The position numbers and the translations under genes were made by a program. From positions 676,881 to 740,880 of the forward strand of contig JABSQZ010000001.1 in NCBI GenBank assembly GCA_013215505.1: 64,000 nucleotides of DNA. The letters are read 5' to 3'. Source of the DNA: Oceanospirillaceae bacterium. GTDB lineage: Bacteria; Pseudomonadota; Gammaproteobacteria; Pseudomonadales; Balneatricaceae. Below, piece after piece: positions 37,659-47,394 of this stretch. Every line of letters begins with the position of its first letter. The first letter of the stretch is position 1. The notes under the pieces were generated by a model. The model ran no database searches. It saw nothing but the letters and a program-made list of their open reading frames with translations, and had not been told where the DNA came from.

Positions 37659-38366
37659 CGCAACATTTTTATTAAAGGCATCTATAAAGGAGGGGTGTTT
37701 TGCAATAAAAGGGTGTGAGAAATACACACCGAGCGGTTTATCTTTAATCGTAAACACTTTTATTTTTTGTCTGGCTGCTGCGTCAGTTAGAATTTTATCC
37801 ATCACATAGTTATTGGCGATTACTGCATCTACTCGCTTCCTGATCAGTAATTTATAAAGTCCTTCTGTATCGACAGGCCGCGATGTGACATTAAAATTAT
37901 TTTTCTCTAACCAATAAAGCATATTCGATCCGATAAAGCCTGCCACTGTTGCTTTTTTTTTAAAACCCGCACGATTGGGAGCCAGGGAGTTATTTTTTAA
38001 TATAAACCACTGCCACTTTTGCTCCGCAATGATCCCAGACATCAGGGCAAAGCTGTCTCGAACTTCATTTTGTGATGCCGCAAAAAAACCGTCCACCGCC
38101 CCAGTTATAACGGCGCTTTCCGCTCTTTTCCAGGGCAGTACAGTAATACGCAAAGGAATACCCATGCTCTTTAGAGAACAGCGCACGACATCAGTTGCCA
38201 CCCCGGAAAAATTACTGGCAGTGGTATTATCAGTGTGCCGATTATCCTTAAAACAACCGTAGGGACAGAGATTATGCGTTGCTAATATAATACTAAGCGG
38301 CGGTTTCGCCGCCAGATAATGGGAAAATAATAAAGTCAGCAAACAATATATTAATTTACTTCTCAT
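37644..38366 (-). CDS. Orphan periplasmic solute-binding protein, family 3-like
   Basis: This 240-residue protein has a signal peptide (SKLIYCLLTLLFSHYLAA). The SBP-3-like domain has CPYGCFKDN near the start, VATDVVRCSLKSMGIPLRIT, LPWKRAESAVITGAVDGFFA, and the C-terminal HPSFIDAFNKNVALCRR. Four cysteines may form disulfides. The extreme 3' end overlaps the MocR remnant on the other strand. No transporter partners are present. Confidence 0.8.
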   Translation of the reverse strand: MRSKLIYCLLTLLFSHYLAAKPPLSIILATHNLCPYGCFKDNRHTDNTTASNFSGVATDVVRCSLKSMGIPLRITVLPWKRAESAVITGAVDGFFAASQNEVRDSFALMSGIIAEQKWQWFILKNNSLAPNRAGFKKKATVAGFIGSNMLYWLEKNNFNVTSRPVDTEGLYKLLIRKRVDAVIANNYVMDKILTDAAARQKIKVFTIKDKPLGVYFSHPFIAKHPSFIDAFNKNVALCRR

Positions 38367-38740
38367 TGTGACTTCCGATATTTATAAAGCTATAGAGTAA
38401 GTAATATACATATACTCCACTATTGGACGTTTTCCTAGTAGCCCAGAAATGCGCACCAGTGTGTGCTATCTCTGATATGCAGAATTCACCTAAATCCAGA
38501 CTCTGCAGGAATGCAGATGCAGCTAAGGGCGATAACCCCTCACTAAAATAACAGACGGCTGCAACGGATAATGTCCTGCTGTCGTCCAACCTATTGTGAC
38601 TCTAATCACTATCCAGTCACGCACTTGTTAGCATATTCCCTAAAACATTACCCTTCGATTTTACGATAAAAATTCATACTGACACTTATTGTCAGTGGGG
38701 TGACAGCATAATAGCGGCGACATCAATAAGGAAATATATA

Positions 38741-39457
38741 ATGATTAAACTGTACAGTTTTGGCGAAAACTTTTCCCTGATAGACCCCTCCCCTTTTGTG
38801 CTGAAGGTAGATGCATACTTGCGCATGGCCAATATTGAATTTACCACTGTCGCCAAGCTGGAAAACTTAAAAAAAGCTCCCAAAGGTAAGCTGCCTTTTA
38901 TCGATGATAATGGATTGATCATCGGCGATTCACAACTGATCATTGAACACTTGAAACAACAACTCGGACAAGATTTAGATAGCCAGTTAACAGCACAGCA
39001 GCGTGCTGTTAGTTATTTAGTGACTAAATCTTTAGATGAAAATTTGTATTTTATTCTGCTGTACTCTAGGTGGTGTCGGGATGATAGCTGGCCGCTTATC
39101 AAACAGGCATTCTTCTCCAAAATGCCCTTTCCTATCAGGCTAATAGTACCTAATATGCTGCGTAAAAAAGTGATAAAAGGGCTCTACGGACAAGGGTTAG
39201 GACGCCATAGTAATAGCGAAATCCAGCAGATGTTAAGGCAGAATTTACAATCGCTAAGTGATCTACTGGCCGATAATCAGTATTTTTTTGGCGATCAACT
39301 CAGCGCATTAGATGCCGCCGCATTTGCTTTTCTGGCCGCCTTTATCCTGGTAGATATAGATAACCCTTACAATCGGATCGCCCGCGAATACAGCAGTTTA
39401 GTTAGCTATTGCGACAGAATTCAGCAGCAGTTTTACGCAGAGCAAAGAAACGGCTGA
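38741..39457 (+). CDS. Glutathione S-transferase-like (metaxin/FAXC-type) protein
   Basis: This 238-residue protein has an N-terminal thioredoxin-like domain (IKLYSFGENFSLIDPSPFVL, APKGKLPFIDDNGLIIGDSQ) and a helical C-terminal domain containing FFGDQLSALDAAAFAFLAAF. The pattern fits the bacterial metaxin/FAXC-like branch, which often lacks classical glutathione activity. A terminator-like hairpin follows at 39601. Confidence 0.8.
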   Translation: MIKLYSFGENFSLIDPSPFVLKVDAYLRMANIEFTTVAKLENLKKAPKGKLPFIDDNGLIIGDSQLIIEHLKQQLGQDLDSQLTAQQRAVSYLVTKSLDENLYFILLYSRWCRDDSWPLIKQAFFSKMPFPIRLIVPNMLRKKVIKGLYGQGLGRHSNSEIQQMLRQNLQSLSDLLADNQYFFGDQLSALDAAAFAFLAAFILVDIDNPYNRIAREYSSLVSYCDRIQQQFYAEQRNG

Positions 39458-39600
39458 CAACAGCCTGGCAGCTTTTTTTAACCCTAGTCATAAGGATGGC
39501 AACGCAGTATTAAGGACTGCATTATGGACAATATTGTGTCGCTAAGATTTTCTACTTTTTACCGCTTTCCAGTATATTAGTTGAATAATACCTAAAAAAA

Positions 39601-39633
39601 CGACTGCTGAAAATTCTCTTCAGTCGCTTTATT
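39601..39633 (+). terminator. Terminator after the GST-like gene
   Basis: CGACTG ... CAGTCG with an extended inner stem is preceded by AAAAAAA and followed by CTTTATT. It lies 143 bp after the stop codon. Confidence 0.6.
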
Positions 39634-39676
39634 CAGCCGCTGGTTTATACTTAAGGGAATCTGTTAACGCAGGCCT

Positions 39677-40447
39677 ATGGTTCTGATGAACACGTCTCCC
39701 CTATACAAATACCGCCCCGTCAACAAACTTCTGATCGAATCTATCATCAACCGGGAGATATATTTTTCTTCTCTGGGCAATCTCAATGACCCTATAGATT
39801 GTCAGATTGATATCAGAAGATCCTTCGATATTGCTATCCATAAAGCATCGGGTAAACAGCAAAAAAATCTGAAGTTTTATAAAGGTGCTATGGAAGGGTT
39901 TATCAGTGCCGTTGAAGACAGAATTCAAAGTTTTGGCATTTGGTGCGGTTCTCTGGAGCCCAATAATTCGCTGATGTGGGAAAACTATGCTGATGAACAC
40001 CGCGGAATATGTCTGCTCTACGCATTCCCCGGAAATATTATCAAAGCTAATGCAGATGCTCTTATTGGTATCCACCCTGTTGAATACACCGATAACCCCA
40101 TCGTCAACTGGTTAACGAATAATGCAGACTTGGTCCCCAGCCTGAATTTCAGCGAATTTCCAGAATCTCTGATCGTCAAACTGCTAACTTCAAAAGATCA
40201 GTGTTGGAAATACCAGCGAGAAGGCCGGGTAATTTCCCTCAACCCTGGGTCGAAAAAAATTGCTCAAGCCCGGCTGCAGCAAATCTGTTTTGGCCTAAAA
40301 ACGCCAATACGGGACCGAGCGCTCGTGGTCAGAATATTAAAACAGCAACAATATGAAGTAAGCATTTGTAAAATTGTCAGAGCTAAACATGATTTTGGAC
40401 TCGCGCTAAAAGAGCTGACCGACAAAGAACTGTCACCTCTTTATTAA
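39677..40447 (+). CDS. DUF2971-family protein
   Basis: This 256-residue protein shows the usual DUF2971 landmarks: LYKYRPVNKLLIESIINREI, IYFSSLGNLNDPIDCQ, FGIWCGSLEPNNSLMWENYA, EHRGICLLYAF and CWKYQREGRVISL. The family is widespread in accessory regions and sometimes found beside defence genes, but its biochemistry is unknown. ATG at 39686 is an alternative start. Confidence 0.75.
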   Translation: MVLMNTSPLYKYRPVNKLLIESIINREIYFSSLGNLNDPIDCQIDIRRSFDIAIHKASGKQQKNLKFYKGAMEGFISAVEDRIQSFGIWCGSLEPNNSLMWENYADEHRGICLLYAFPGNIIKANADALIGIHPVEYTDNPIVNWLTNNADLVPSLNFSEFPESLIVKLLTSKDQCWKYQREGRVISLNPGSKKIAQARLQQICFGLKTPIRDRALVVRILKQQQYEVSICKIVRAKHDFGLALKELTDKELSPLY

Positions 40448-40661
40448 TAGCGGCACTGTGGTTGCTATGTAAATTGCAATTGGCGGTCGGGTTCAGCGCA
40501 ATGCGATTATTTGCTGAATTGATCAACAGCCCCATTACCAAAAATTGTTAAGTAAGTTTATGCCGGATAAATTCAACGCCAATGTTATTAAAAATTCCTA
40601 TATCCCTTAGAAATAAAGTTTTATAAAGTATCTAGCGAGTATTCAAGTATTGATCAATAGC

Positions 40662-41426
40662 ATGTTAAAAGTGAAAACCGCCTATAAGAGCGTCATTGTT
40701 TTGGCCCTTCTGTGTTTATGGCAGCAATCATCTGCTCACAGAGAAGACGAAAACATCGTTCAATTTAGAACGATCGCCATTACCCCCTATGGATTTGAAA
40801 GAGATTCCGCAGCGGCGGGTATTTATTTCGATTTGGCGAACTTACTACTGCGTGAAACCGGATTTAGATCTGAACACCATATTTACCCGTACGCGAGAAT
40901 AATACACGAATTAAAAACCGGGCAAACTGATCTAACCATTATGTTTAAGTACCAAGAATTAGCAGATCATGTCATTTATATAGCGCCTCTACCGTCACTG
41001 AGAAATGTGGTGATTGGCCTTAAAGATGAGCATTTTGAATCTATTAGCGCTTTGCGGGGAAAAACCTTGGCCTATTTGCGCGGTGCCAGCTTCAGCGAAC
41101 AAATAGATAATGATCCGCTCATTGTAAAACACCGCACCGCAGATTTTCGTCAAGGCATAGAGATGTTAGCGAGGGGCCGGGTTGACGCGGTGATTGGCCC
41201 GATGCAGCCTATCTTAAGTGCCGCTGCTGCAATGGACAGAATAAATCTGTTAGGCGAACCGCTAGTGGTATCTGAGCGCACCCCATGGTTACAAATTTCC
41301 AAAAAAAGTGTCTTTAGCATCTTCATTACAGAGTTCAAAAATGTTTTCAACAGCGCCTTAAGGCGTGGTGAGTTAAAGAAACTGCAACAAAAATATGCTC
41401 CGAGTAACTTAGAGACAACTCAGTAA
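40662..41426 (+). CDS. Orphan periplasmic solute-binding protein, family 3-like
   Basis: The start at 40662 (ATG, MLKVKTAYK) is preferred over an upstream TTG. The product of about 254 residues has a signal peptide (SVIVLALLCLWQQSSA) and an SBP-3-like fold: TPYGFERDSAAAGIYFDLAN, RIIHELKTGQTDLTIMFK, LRGKTLAYLRGASFSEQID, and FKNVFNSALRRGELKKLQQK at the end. No transporter genes are adjacent. Confidence 0.8.
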   Translation: MLKVKTAYKSVIVLALLCLWQQSSAHREDENIVQFRTIAITPYGFERDSAAAGIYFDLANLLLRETGFRSEHHIYPYARIIHELKTGQTDLTIMFKYQELADHVIYIAPLPSLRNVVIGLKDEHFESISALRGKTLAYLRGASFSEQIDNDPLIVKHRTADFRQGIEMLARGRVDAVIGPMQPILSAAAAMDRINLLGEPLVVSERTPWLQISKKSVFSIFITEFKNVFNSALRRGELKKLQQKYAPSNLETTQ

Positions 41427-41636
41427 CAATTCAGTACCACTTGCTGAATTTTAATATACTCAGCAGCCGCTGCTGTTAATGCCCAGCTTCCCTGATTATC
41501 TCTGTGTAATAATGGCCGCAAGTTCCATAAAATCCTCCACGGCTGAAGCCAACCAGGCGATAAACCCCACCGCAGGGATCGGCAGTTAAAATGTTACTCA
41601 AATAACTCCATTAAGCAAGATTGTTCGGGAAGTGCA

Positions 41637-41993
41637 TTAAGGCAATATTTCCTGTAACTCTGGTAATATTTGGCGAAGACCATCGACAATCAACTCAATG
41701 TTGTCTAGCTTATTTTTGGTTTTCTCGCTAAAACGAATATAAATACTAAATTCGGGTTTGGTCAGGTCTGAGATTTCTTGAAATTTGAGGCTCATAGTGT
41801 AGATAGACCCGGGATCTTCTCTGTTCGATATTGCCAGGGCACTGACTAATTCAATTAATTTTTGATCGGCAAGTCGTACCAATTTTGTTTCAAATTCTGA
41901 CCACTGTATTAGCTCCCCTTCAAGGGCAACCAGTTTTGCCAAGTTTTTTTCCAGCTCTGACACTGGTAAATATGTTGCTTCAGCCACCAACAT
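41637..41993 (-). CDS. Hypothetical helical protein
   Basis: This 118-residue product has an AGAGG ribosome site. It is largely helical (LPVSELEKNLAKLVALEGEL), with one predicted beta segment (SIYTMSLKFQEI, EFSIYIRFSEKTKNKLDNIE). No motif or family is recognised. Confidence 0.55.
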   Translation of the reverse strand: MLVAEATYLPVSELEKNLAKLVALEGELIQWSEFETKLVRLADQKLIELVSALAISNREDPGSIYTMSLKFQEISDLTKPEFSIYIRFSEKTKNKLDNIELIVDGLRQILPELQEILP

Positions 41994-42252
41994 CTTTGGG
42001 CCTCTTTCTCATGGACAGTTATTTGTTGCAGTCAAATTAGCTTTGATCAATTAATGATAATCTGTCTGATTAATGATAGTTCAAAATAAAATCAGCACCG
42101 CTTATTTGCTAATTATTTTTGGCTGCTATGACCCTATTTATGGGCTGCAGAGCCGGGGAACTTGCAAGCAACTCCGGTAAGCCTGAGGCTGACAGAGCAT
42201 TGCAAAATTCAGACATTATATCCAGCTAGGCATGAGCGACAGACATACAGGC
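41994..42252. other. Intergenic region
   Basis: No gene is seen. A short frame near 42121-42215 (TYGLQSRGTCKQL-like) has no start and no motif. Confidence 0.35.
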
Positions 42253-42399
42253 TGCCTACATGGACGTAGGTACTTAGACTTTGCCTGGAGCAAAAAGTCT
42301 GTGCCTACATGGACGTAGGTACTTAGACTTTGCCTGGAGCAAAAAATCTGTGCCTACATATATGTAGGCACTAATACTTTGCCTGGAGCAAAATATCTG
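42253..42399. repeat. Three 49-bp tandem repeats
   Basis: Units at 42253-42301, 42302-42350 and 42351-42399 share TGCCTACATGGACGTAGG, then ACTTTGCCTGGAGCAAAA. Each contains a small hairpin (CCTAC/GTAGG), which in the third unit is the palindrome GCCTACATATATGTAGGC. The third unit supplies the stop of the truncated sulfite-oxidase-like gene. Confidence 0.9.
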
Positions 42400-42689
42400 C
42401 TGGTAGGGGTGATCGTATCATCCAGTAAATGCGGCGGTGTCTCAGCATTAATAGGACGGTCATTGAGCAATGTTAAACCGTCTTTGCCGTTGACTGTTTC
42501 CTCACCGGAAAATACGACCGGTACGAAGCCACCTGGCATGTCTCTGTGAAATGGGATAACACCGCCCAGTAAGGCTCCCATGGTTGCCAAACCAGCTCCT
42601 CGCAAAAAGCCTCTTCGGTCCGGGTAGGTTTTCCTGCCATAAAACGCTTGATCAGCTTGCTGTGGGTCTTGCTCAAAGAACTCATTCAA
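42354..42689 (-). pseudogene. Truncated sulfite-oxidase-like molybdoenzyme gene
   Basis: The 111-residue frame begins with a twin-arginine signal (RRGFLRGAGLATMGALLGG) and continues GKDGLTLLNDRPINAETPPH then LLDDTITPTSRYF, the N-terminal sequence of SoxC/SorA-like molybdopterin sulfite dehydrogenases. Those enzymes are about four times longer. Here the frame ends in the 49-bp repeat array, which encodes the last dozen residues. The catalytic cysteine domain is absent, so the gene is non-functional. Confidence 0.75.
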
Positions 42690-42926
42690 ACTATCAAGTT
42701 GTTGTTATTGTTTGCTTTTTATTGGTAGTTATTAATTTCCATAGCCGCAAGTATTTTCTTAGGTCACAGTAATAACGAATCAATCTATGGCTTTATTCCC
42801 CCGCGATTATTTATTTTTTACCTTCAAGGAAATACCCATTAGCACAGCGCTGTTGCTCCAGGGCTGTCAATGGGCTCTTCTGTCCCACCACAGTCTGCAT
42901 CTGGGTTCGATTTTTAGCGCAGCCGT

Positions 42927-44198
42927 TTAGCCACATTTAATCCGCGGTAAGTCACTCCATCGAGTGGTATAGTGCGGTGATAAAAACTCTCTGCGCATGG
43001 CAAACTTTTGCTCAATCCCCTGCCCTGCTAGATGCAATGTGCCGCGCCCATACTTACTGTTAATTAGATCCAGGCATTGCATCAATTTTGGGTCGTCCTG
43101 GGATGGATTAAACAGATCGAACTGCACACTTTTGTTATCAGCTATGTCCAGCAAGCCGACACCGCAGCGATAAAACCTTACCTCCTTGCAATAAATGCTA
43201 CTTAGCGCTGCACTGCAGGCCGCCAGAAACATCCTGCTGTCGCTGGTTGGCACTGCAAACTTATGAAATACCGATTTTTTATAGTAGCCATTGGCATCAT
43301 GAGGTGAGCTAGTGGCAAATATGGTCATCGCTTTAGCAGTACCGTTTTGCTTTCTTAATTTAGCGGCAGCTATTTCAGCATGGGTGGCCAGAGCAAACTT
43401 AAGTTGATCAGGGTCCATGATCCGCTGGCCAAAACTGCGGGTGCTGTAAATCTCTTTCTTGGCAGCTCGCACTTCATCCCAGTTGAGTTTTACTACGCCA
43501 TTAAGCTCGTACACAGTGCTTTCGATTAAGATAGAAAACTGTTTGCGAATAATACCGGGCTTGGCATTCGCCAGTTGCAAGCCGGTCATAATCCCCAGAT
43601 CGTTTAACCTGGCACCTATCCTGCGGCCAATGCCCCATACATCGGTGACCGACATTTTTGCCAAAATAGATTTACGAGCCCCTTCGCTATCTATCACCGC
43701 AACTCCGCGATAACCCTCGATCTTCTTCGCCGCGTGATTAGCAGCTTTTGCCAGCGTTGGCGTTGCACCAATGCCAACGCCAATCGGCAAGCGCACTTCT
43801 CTCCAAACACTGCGGCGAATATTGCTGGCATGTTGCTGCCAGCCCTCCGCTGGCACATAGGCACTGTGCAAACCGTAATACAAAAAACATTCATCTATAG
43901 AATAAATATGACTGTGTGGTGCAAATCTACTACAGACTGTCATTAAGCGCTCACTGAGCTCTGCGTACAGCTCATAATTGCTGCTACGTACGACTGCATT
44001 CACAGCTTCCAATTGCTCACGCACCTCAAAAAAAGGCACAAATTTTTTACCTACACCCATTTTTTTGGCGATACCGCAAGCGGCACAAATACAACCGTCA
44101 TTGTTGGTTAAAACCACCACGGGTCGCTTGCGAATACTGGGATCGAAGACTTTTTCACAACTCGCATACATTGAGTTGACGTCACAGAGAGCGTACAT
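42927..44198 (-). CDS. umuC: DNA polymerase V catalytic subunit UmuC
   Basis: This 423-residue Y-family polymerase has the N-terminal catalytic motif YALCDVNSMYASCEKVF with the metal-binding aspartate. It also has the second acidic motif SIDECFLYY, a helix-hairpin region (MSVTDVWGIGRRIGARLND), and the UmuC-specific C-terminal domain. It performs error-prone translesion synthesis with UmuD'2. A LexA box precedes it. umuD is not adjacent, so the two SOS genes are separate transcription units. Confidence 0.95.
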   Translation of the reverse strand: MYALCDVNSMYASCEKVFDPSIRKRPVVVLTNNDGCICAACGIAKKMGVGKKFVPFFEVREQLEAVNAVVRSSNYELYAELSERLMTVCSRFAPHSHIYSIDECFLYYGLHSAYVPAEGWQQHASNIRRSVWREVRLPIGVGIGATPTLAKAANHAAKKIEGYRGVAVIDSEGARKSILAKMSVTDVWGIGRRIGARLNDLGIMTGLQLANAKPGIIRKQFSILIESTVYELNGVVKLNWDEVRAAKKEIYSTRSFGQRIMDPDQLKFALATHAEIAAAKLRKQNGTAKAMTIFATSSPHDANGYYKKSVFHKFAVPTSDSRMFLAACSAALSSIYCKEVRFYRCGVGLLDIADNKSVQFDLFNPSQDDPKLMQCLDLINSKYGRGTLHLAGQGIEQKFAMRREFLSPHYTTRWSDLPRIKCG

Positions 44199-44243
44199 AG
44201 AGAGGCCATATATAAAATAACAGGGCTATTTATGCTACATTTT

Positions 44244-44263
44244 AACTGTATATATGTACAGTA
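44244..44263. promoter_or_regulatory. LexA (SOS) box of umuC
   Basis: AACTGTATATATGTACAGTA matches the SOS consensus with one outer mismatch, 45 bp before the umuC start. Confidence 0.9.
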
Positions 44264-45171
44264 AAATAATATATTGACAGAGAAAGCTCTGAGCCAGATC
44301 ATTGCAACTAGAGCACGAATGCTCAGAGGTGACTTAACCTTAATCTGTAACACCTACCGCACTATGGGCTATCAGAGCACGGTTGTGTCGAAGTCCTGTA
44401 ACACTTTTGCAGTATTAGGCTAGACAAAATTCTTATGCTTAAGGCTAATTTAAAGCATTCGCAGAACTTGCTCAGCTTTACTAAAGCTGATGATCGATAA
44501 CTAGATTTCACCTGCACATTCAGAGCACTTTAAGCTGCTGCTACACCGCTGAATTGGGGCTCTACTGGAAAAAAATATAGCGATCTTGTTATGCACCTCC
44601 ATAATCCTTCTCTAGGTTAGAGGTCAAACTGTCTAAAACTGCTATTGCAGACAAGCCCTATATCATTCCGTCACGGCCTAAAATATTATAGAAATTATTA
44701 AACTATTGGATGCTCAGGAAATTGACACCTAAAAGGTAGTCGCAGTACTGGGCAAAAACGTCTCTCTGTATTCAGCGATCTTGGCAACTGCCAATACAGG
44801 GCATTTGCTGGAAGCGAAAAAGTATCTTCATTGAGGCAGCCTTTAATGCGTATAGGGTTTTAGCAAAATGCTAACGATTTTACGGCTACTGGCACTACTG
44901 GAGGATCAGATCCGTGCCAGTAGAAAACAACATTAAACGACTGCTTCCGGCACTCTATTTCATCGGTATATCTGAGACAGACGATCCAAATACGGGAAAC
45001 TTACCTGGAGCGCCCGGAATGCAGAGTGTGACTTAAGTACGCAGTTACTCACCGAACATTCATCTTAAGGATAACCCTTAGTTTGCAAGGGACAATTTAT
45101 TGGTAAATAAGCAGCTATTAATCTGTCTTAGAATTACTCGCTAGACACTGCCAGTCATCTGCATGGCCCGC
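44264..45171. other. 900-bp stretch of decayed sequence
   Basis: No intact gene is found. A plus-strand frame near 44735-44836 reads VVAVLGKNVSLYSAILATAN to a stop without a start codon, suggesting a gene remnant that I cannot place. Confidence 0.4.
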
Positions 45172-45576
45172 TTAATATTTCTTACCGCCCTCTGCTCTGT
45201 TTTCCGGCCTGTGGTCCGCGCGCTGGCTGTTGTATTTAAGTTTTTCTAGCATCGCCCCGCTCAGGTCCAGGTTATAAGCCCCTGCAATATCAAAGATACG
45301 AATCAGGCAATCGGCTAGTTCAACCTCAAACCCTTTGCGGTGTGGTAGATGATCATCGTTTAAGTCTTTGCGATCCGCTTCCATAGCTTCTGCCAGTTCG
45401 CTGACACAAAGCATTAATAACTCAGCTCGGTTGCGCTCTATCTGCTGGCCTGTTTTCGGATCCTTCCACCAGCCCCGTTCACTTGCTAAGCTATGACAAA
45501 TATCTTGTAGGCTGTTAGCTGCACCTTTAATTTCGCAATCCAGGCTATTGTTCTGTAATTTTTCAGTTTGATTCAT
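45172..45576 (-). CDS. MazG-like nucleotide pyrophosphohydrolase
   Basis: This 134-residue protein has the all-alpha NTP pyrophosphatase metal-binding motifs: E-x-x-E-type in LMLCVSELAEAMEADRK and E-x-x-D in FEVELADCLIRIFDIA. The insert GWWKDPKTGQQIERNRAELL is typical of phage- and plasmid-borne MazG-like proteins. Its start codon overlaps the stop of the upstream gene (ATGA), showing translational coupling. A nucleotide-sanitising role in a mobile element is likely. Confidence 0.8.
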   Translation of the reverse strand: MNQTEKLQNNSLDCEIKGAANSLQDICHSLASERGWWKDPKTGQQIERNRAELLMLCVSELAEAMEADRKDLNDDHLPHRKGFEVELADCLIRIFDIAGAYNLDLSGAMLEKLKYNSQRADHRPENRAEGGKKY

Positions 45577-45788
45577 TTTATTCTCCGTACTCGGTTGTTT
45601 TTGTTATCTCTGAATCGTCCCCTGAGCTTTGCATGCCATGGCTTATCAAAGCTGTTTTCACACTCCGCAATCCGCACTGGATTCATTGCTGGCGGTGTCA
45701 GGAGACACTCTTGGGTAGGCCTATAAGTTTCAGCCCTCTCTCTGAAAGGCCTCACATATAGTTGGATAATCTCTGCAGTTTGTGACAC
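45573..45788 (-). CDS. Small basic hypothetical protein coupled to MazG-like gene
   Basis: This 71-residue arginine-rich protein (MSQTAEIIQLYVRPFRERAE, ending RDNKNNRVRRIK) has a stop that overlaps the start of the MazG-like gene by four bases. The coupling supports a real two-gene operon. No family is recognised. Confidence 0.55.
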   Translation of the reverse strand: MSQTAEIIQLYVRPFRERAETYRPTQECLLTPPAMNPVRIAECENSFDKPWHAKLRGRFRDNKNNRVRRIK

Positions 45789-46036
45789 AATTAAGCTTCA
45801 GTTAATAGAAGTCCGCTTAGGGGTTAACGCCCTATTGATAGCGGTTTTTTATTGCCTGAAATGGCTGCTCTCTGGGCTCAGTAACCTAATGAGAGTGGCC
45901 GCCTGTTTAATTTTCTTGTTAGTATTCGTAGCTTCTTACGACGCTAACAAGTGCCAAGTTTACGACTCTGAATAAGCTAAAAATTTCTTCTGGTCTTATA
46001 TTTACCTGCATACTTTTTAAAGGCTCAAACCTAGTT

Positions 46037-46240
46037 ATGATTTCCCTGCTTGCCAATACAGCTATCAGAATCCCCTGTTCCAACTGCAATTTCAAAACCA
46101 TTAAACCAATGAAATGGGTTAAAAGTCACGCGAGAGTTGACTGCAAATGCGGAACTTCAATCAGCCTCAACACCCAGCAACTAAAATCTGAAATAGCCAG
46201 AGATGAACTGTGCTTTGCATCCCTCAGTTACTCGGTTTAA
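46037..46240 (+). CDS. 67-residue zinc-ribbon-like small protein, copy at 46 kb
   Basis: MISLLANTAIRIPCSNC with a second cysteine pair in DCKCGTSISLN and the end FASLSYSV make this a diverged but complete member of the family at 20278 and 55999. All four cysteines are kept, as are KPMKWVKSH and EIARDEL. The spread of substitutions implies an older duplication under protein-level selection. It is again followed by a YKLKYI-type gene. Confidence 0.72.
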   Translation: MISLLANTAIRIPCSNCNFKTIKPMKWVKSHARVDCKCGTSISLNTQQLKSEIARDELCFASLSYSV

Positions 46241-46383
46241 CTGCAGTTCTGAGCATGCTCTATTTCCAATCAGCTAGATCCAATGGCTATTTTATTTAAA
46301 TTGTCACGTTTTAGACACACTGATAAAAAATGCCTAACTCCTTTACTATTAAGGCTATCAACAACCGAGTAAAGGAACTACAC

Positions 46384-46665
46384 ATGCTCCCCAAATACAT
46401 ATATCGCCTGGAGTACATAACGGATAATGAAGCCTATCATCAGACCATATACACCGCCCTACAGCCAGTGGCGGTAGGAGACCTGATTGAGACAATGGAA
46501 TACCATGCAGTTGTTGCTGTTATACATTCCTTTGGCTCTGATGACGAGCCACAGACTGCGCTGCTGCTTTCAGATGGTGGCCAGTCCCCCCAAGAAGCTT
46601 ACCTGATAGCCCAGCAGGCAGGCCATTTGCCAGCAGATCGATGGCCTTCATTGCCAATCTCCTAG
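46384..46665 (+). CDS. YKLKYI-family small protein, most diverged copy
   Basis: The start at 46384 (MLPKYIYRLEYITDN) is chosen for AAAGGA seven bases upstream and for agreement with the other family members. The 93-residue protein keeps IYTALQPVAVGDLIETMEYH and a C-terminal SPQEAYLIAQQAG helix. Upstream (46297-46320) the operator-like AAATTGTCACGTTTTAGACA is retained. Confidence 0.62.
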   Translation: MLPKYIYRLEYITDNEAYHQTIYTALQPVAVGDLIETMEYHAVVAVIHSFGSDDEPQTALLLSDGGQSPQEAYLIAQQAGHLPADRWPSLPIS

Positions 46666-46890
46666 CAGATATTTTGCAGCCAAGCCGATAACAGCTCGAG
46701 CTACAAGCTCTGACACTAGGGCATATGCCTGAGCCCAATCAGCTACTGGATCGACGTTAGAGTGTCTAGTTTGATGTCTGACACTGTATCAATGCATACT
46801 CTTAACTGTGCTCATAAGAGCTGGCTGTCGACTTTCTGTTGATAAATTTTTAGCTCAATACCGGGCACCGCTATGTAGTAAAAACCACAG

Positions 46891-47394
46891 CTAAGCTTTG
46901 GTTATTGCAAAATATTTTTTTTCTCGCACCAGCCTATCGTACTCTTCAAGCCTTATTATCTGTTTTTTTAAACAAGCGACACCCGCCTCCCTTCTTAATA
47001 TGTAGGATTTTCTGGGTACCTTTAGATAATCCGCGACTTGCGCTTCTGTGACGCTGTGCTTATTCGCAATACGTAATCGGGATGCTGCCATAACGGCTGC
47101 CAGCTGCTGTGTTTTTAGCTGCGGGATCAACCATTTTGCAAAGGGAAGGCCATTTCGCGCTTTAGGTAAATAAGCCATCGAATAAAGCATTTTGTCAACT
47201 GCACTACCATGACTCGGCCTTTGGTGCGCAGCACTAAAAGTTGCGTCAAGTTGTTGCCCCTGGAGGCATGACCTCTGTTTGCTACAAGGCGTCGCCAAGC
47301 TTTCTGACCGGTAGGGCGCAAAATATCTGGCAACAGCTGGCGCAAAAAGATGAGTGGCGTAGGTATCAATTAAATGTTCTATTTGCGCTTTCAT
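46891..47394 (-). CDS. Hypothetical protein with C-terminal helix-turn-helix
   Basis: This 167-residue protein has a strong ribosome site (AGGAG). The C-terminal third, NKHSVTEAQVADYLKVPRKS then YILRREAGVACLKKQIIRLE, looks like a helix-turn-helix followed by an amphipathic helix. The N-terminal half has several cysteines and no recognised fold. Proximity to the MazG-like operon and the small-gene module suggests prophage origin. Confidence 0.55.
   Translation of the reverse strand: MKAQIEHLIDTYATHLFAPAVARYFAPYRSESLATPCSKQRSCLQGQQLDATFSAAHQRPSHGSAVDKMLYSMAYLPKARNGLPFAKWLIPQLKTQQLAAVMAASRLRIANKHSVTEAQVADYLKVPRKSYILRREAGVACLKKQIIRLEEYDRLVREKKYFAITKA

Noticed and set aside
42253-42399. CRISPR-like short array
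   Set aside because: The three 49-bp units are repeated along their whole length with no unique spacers.
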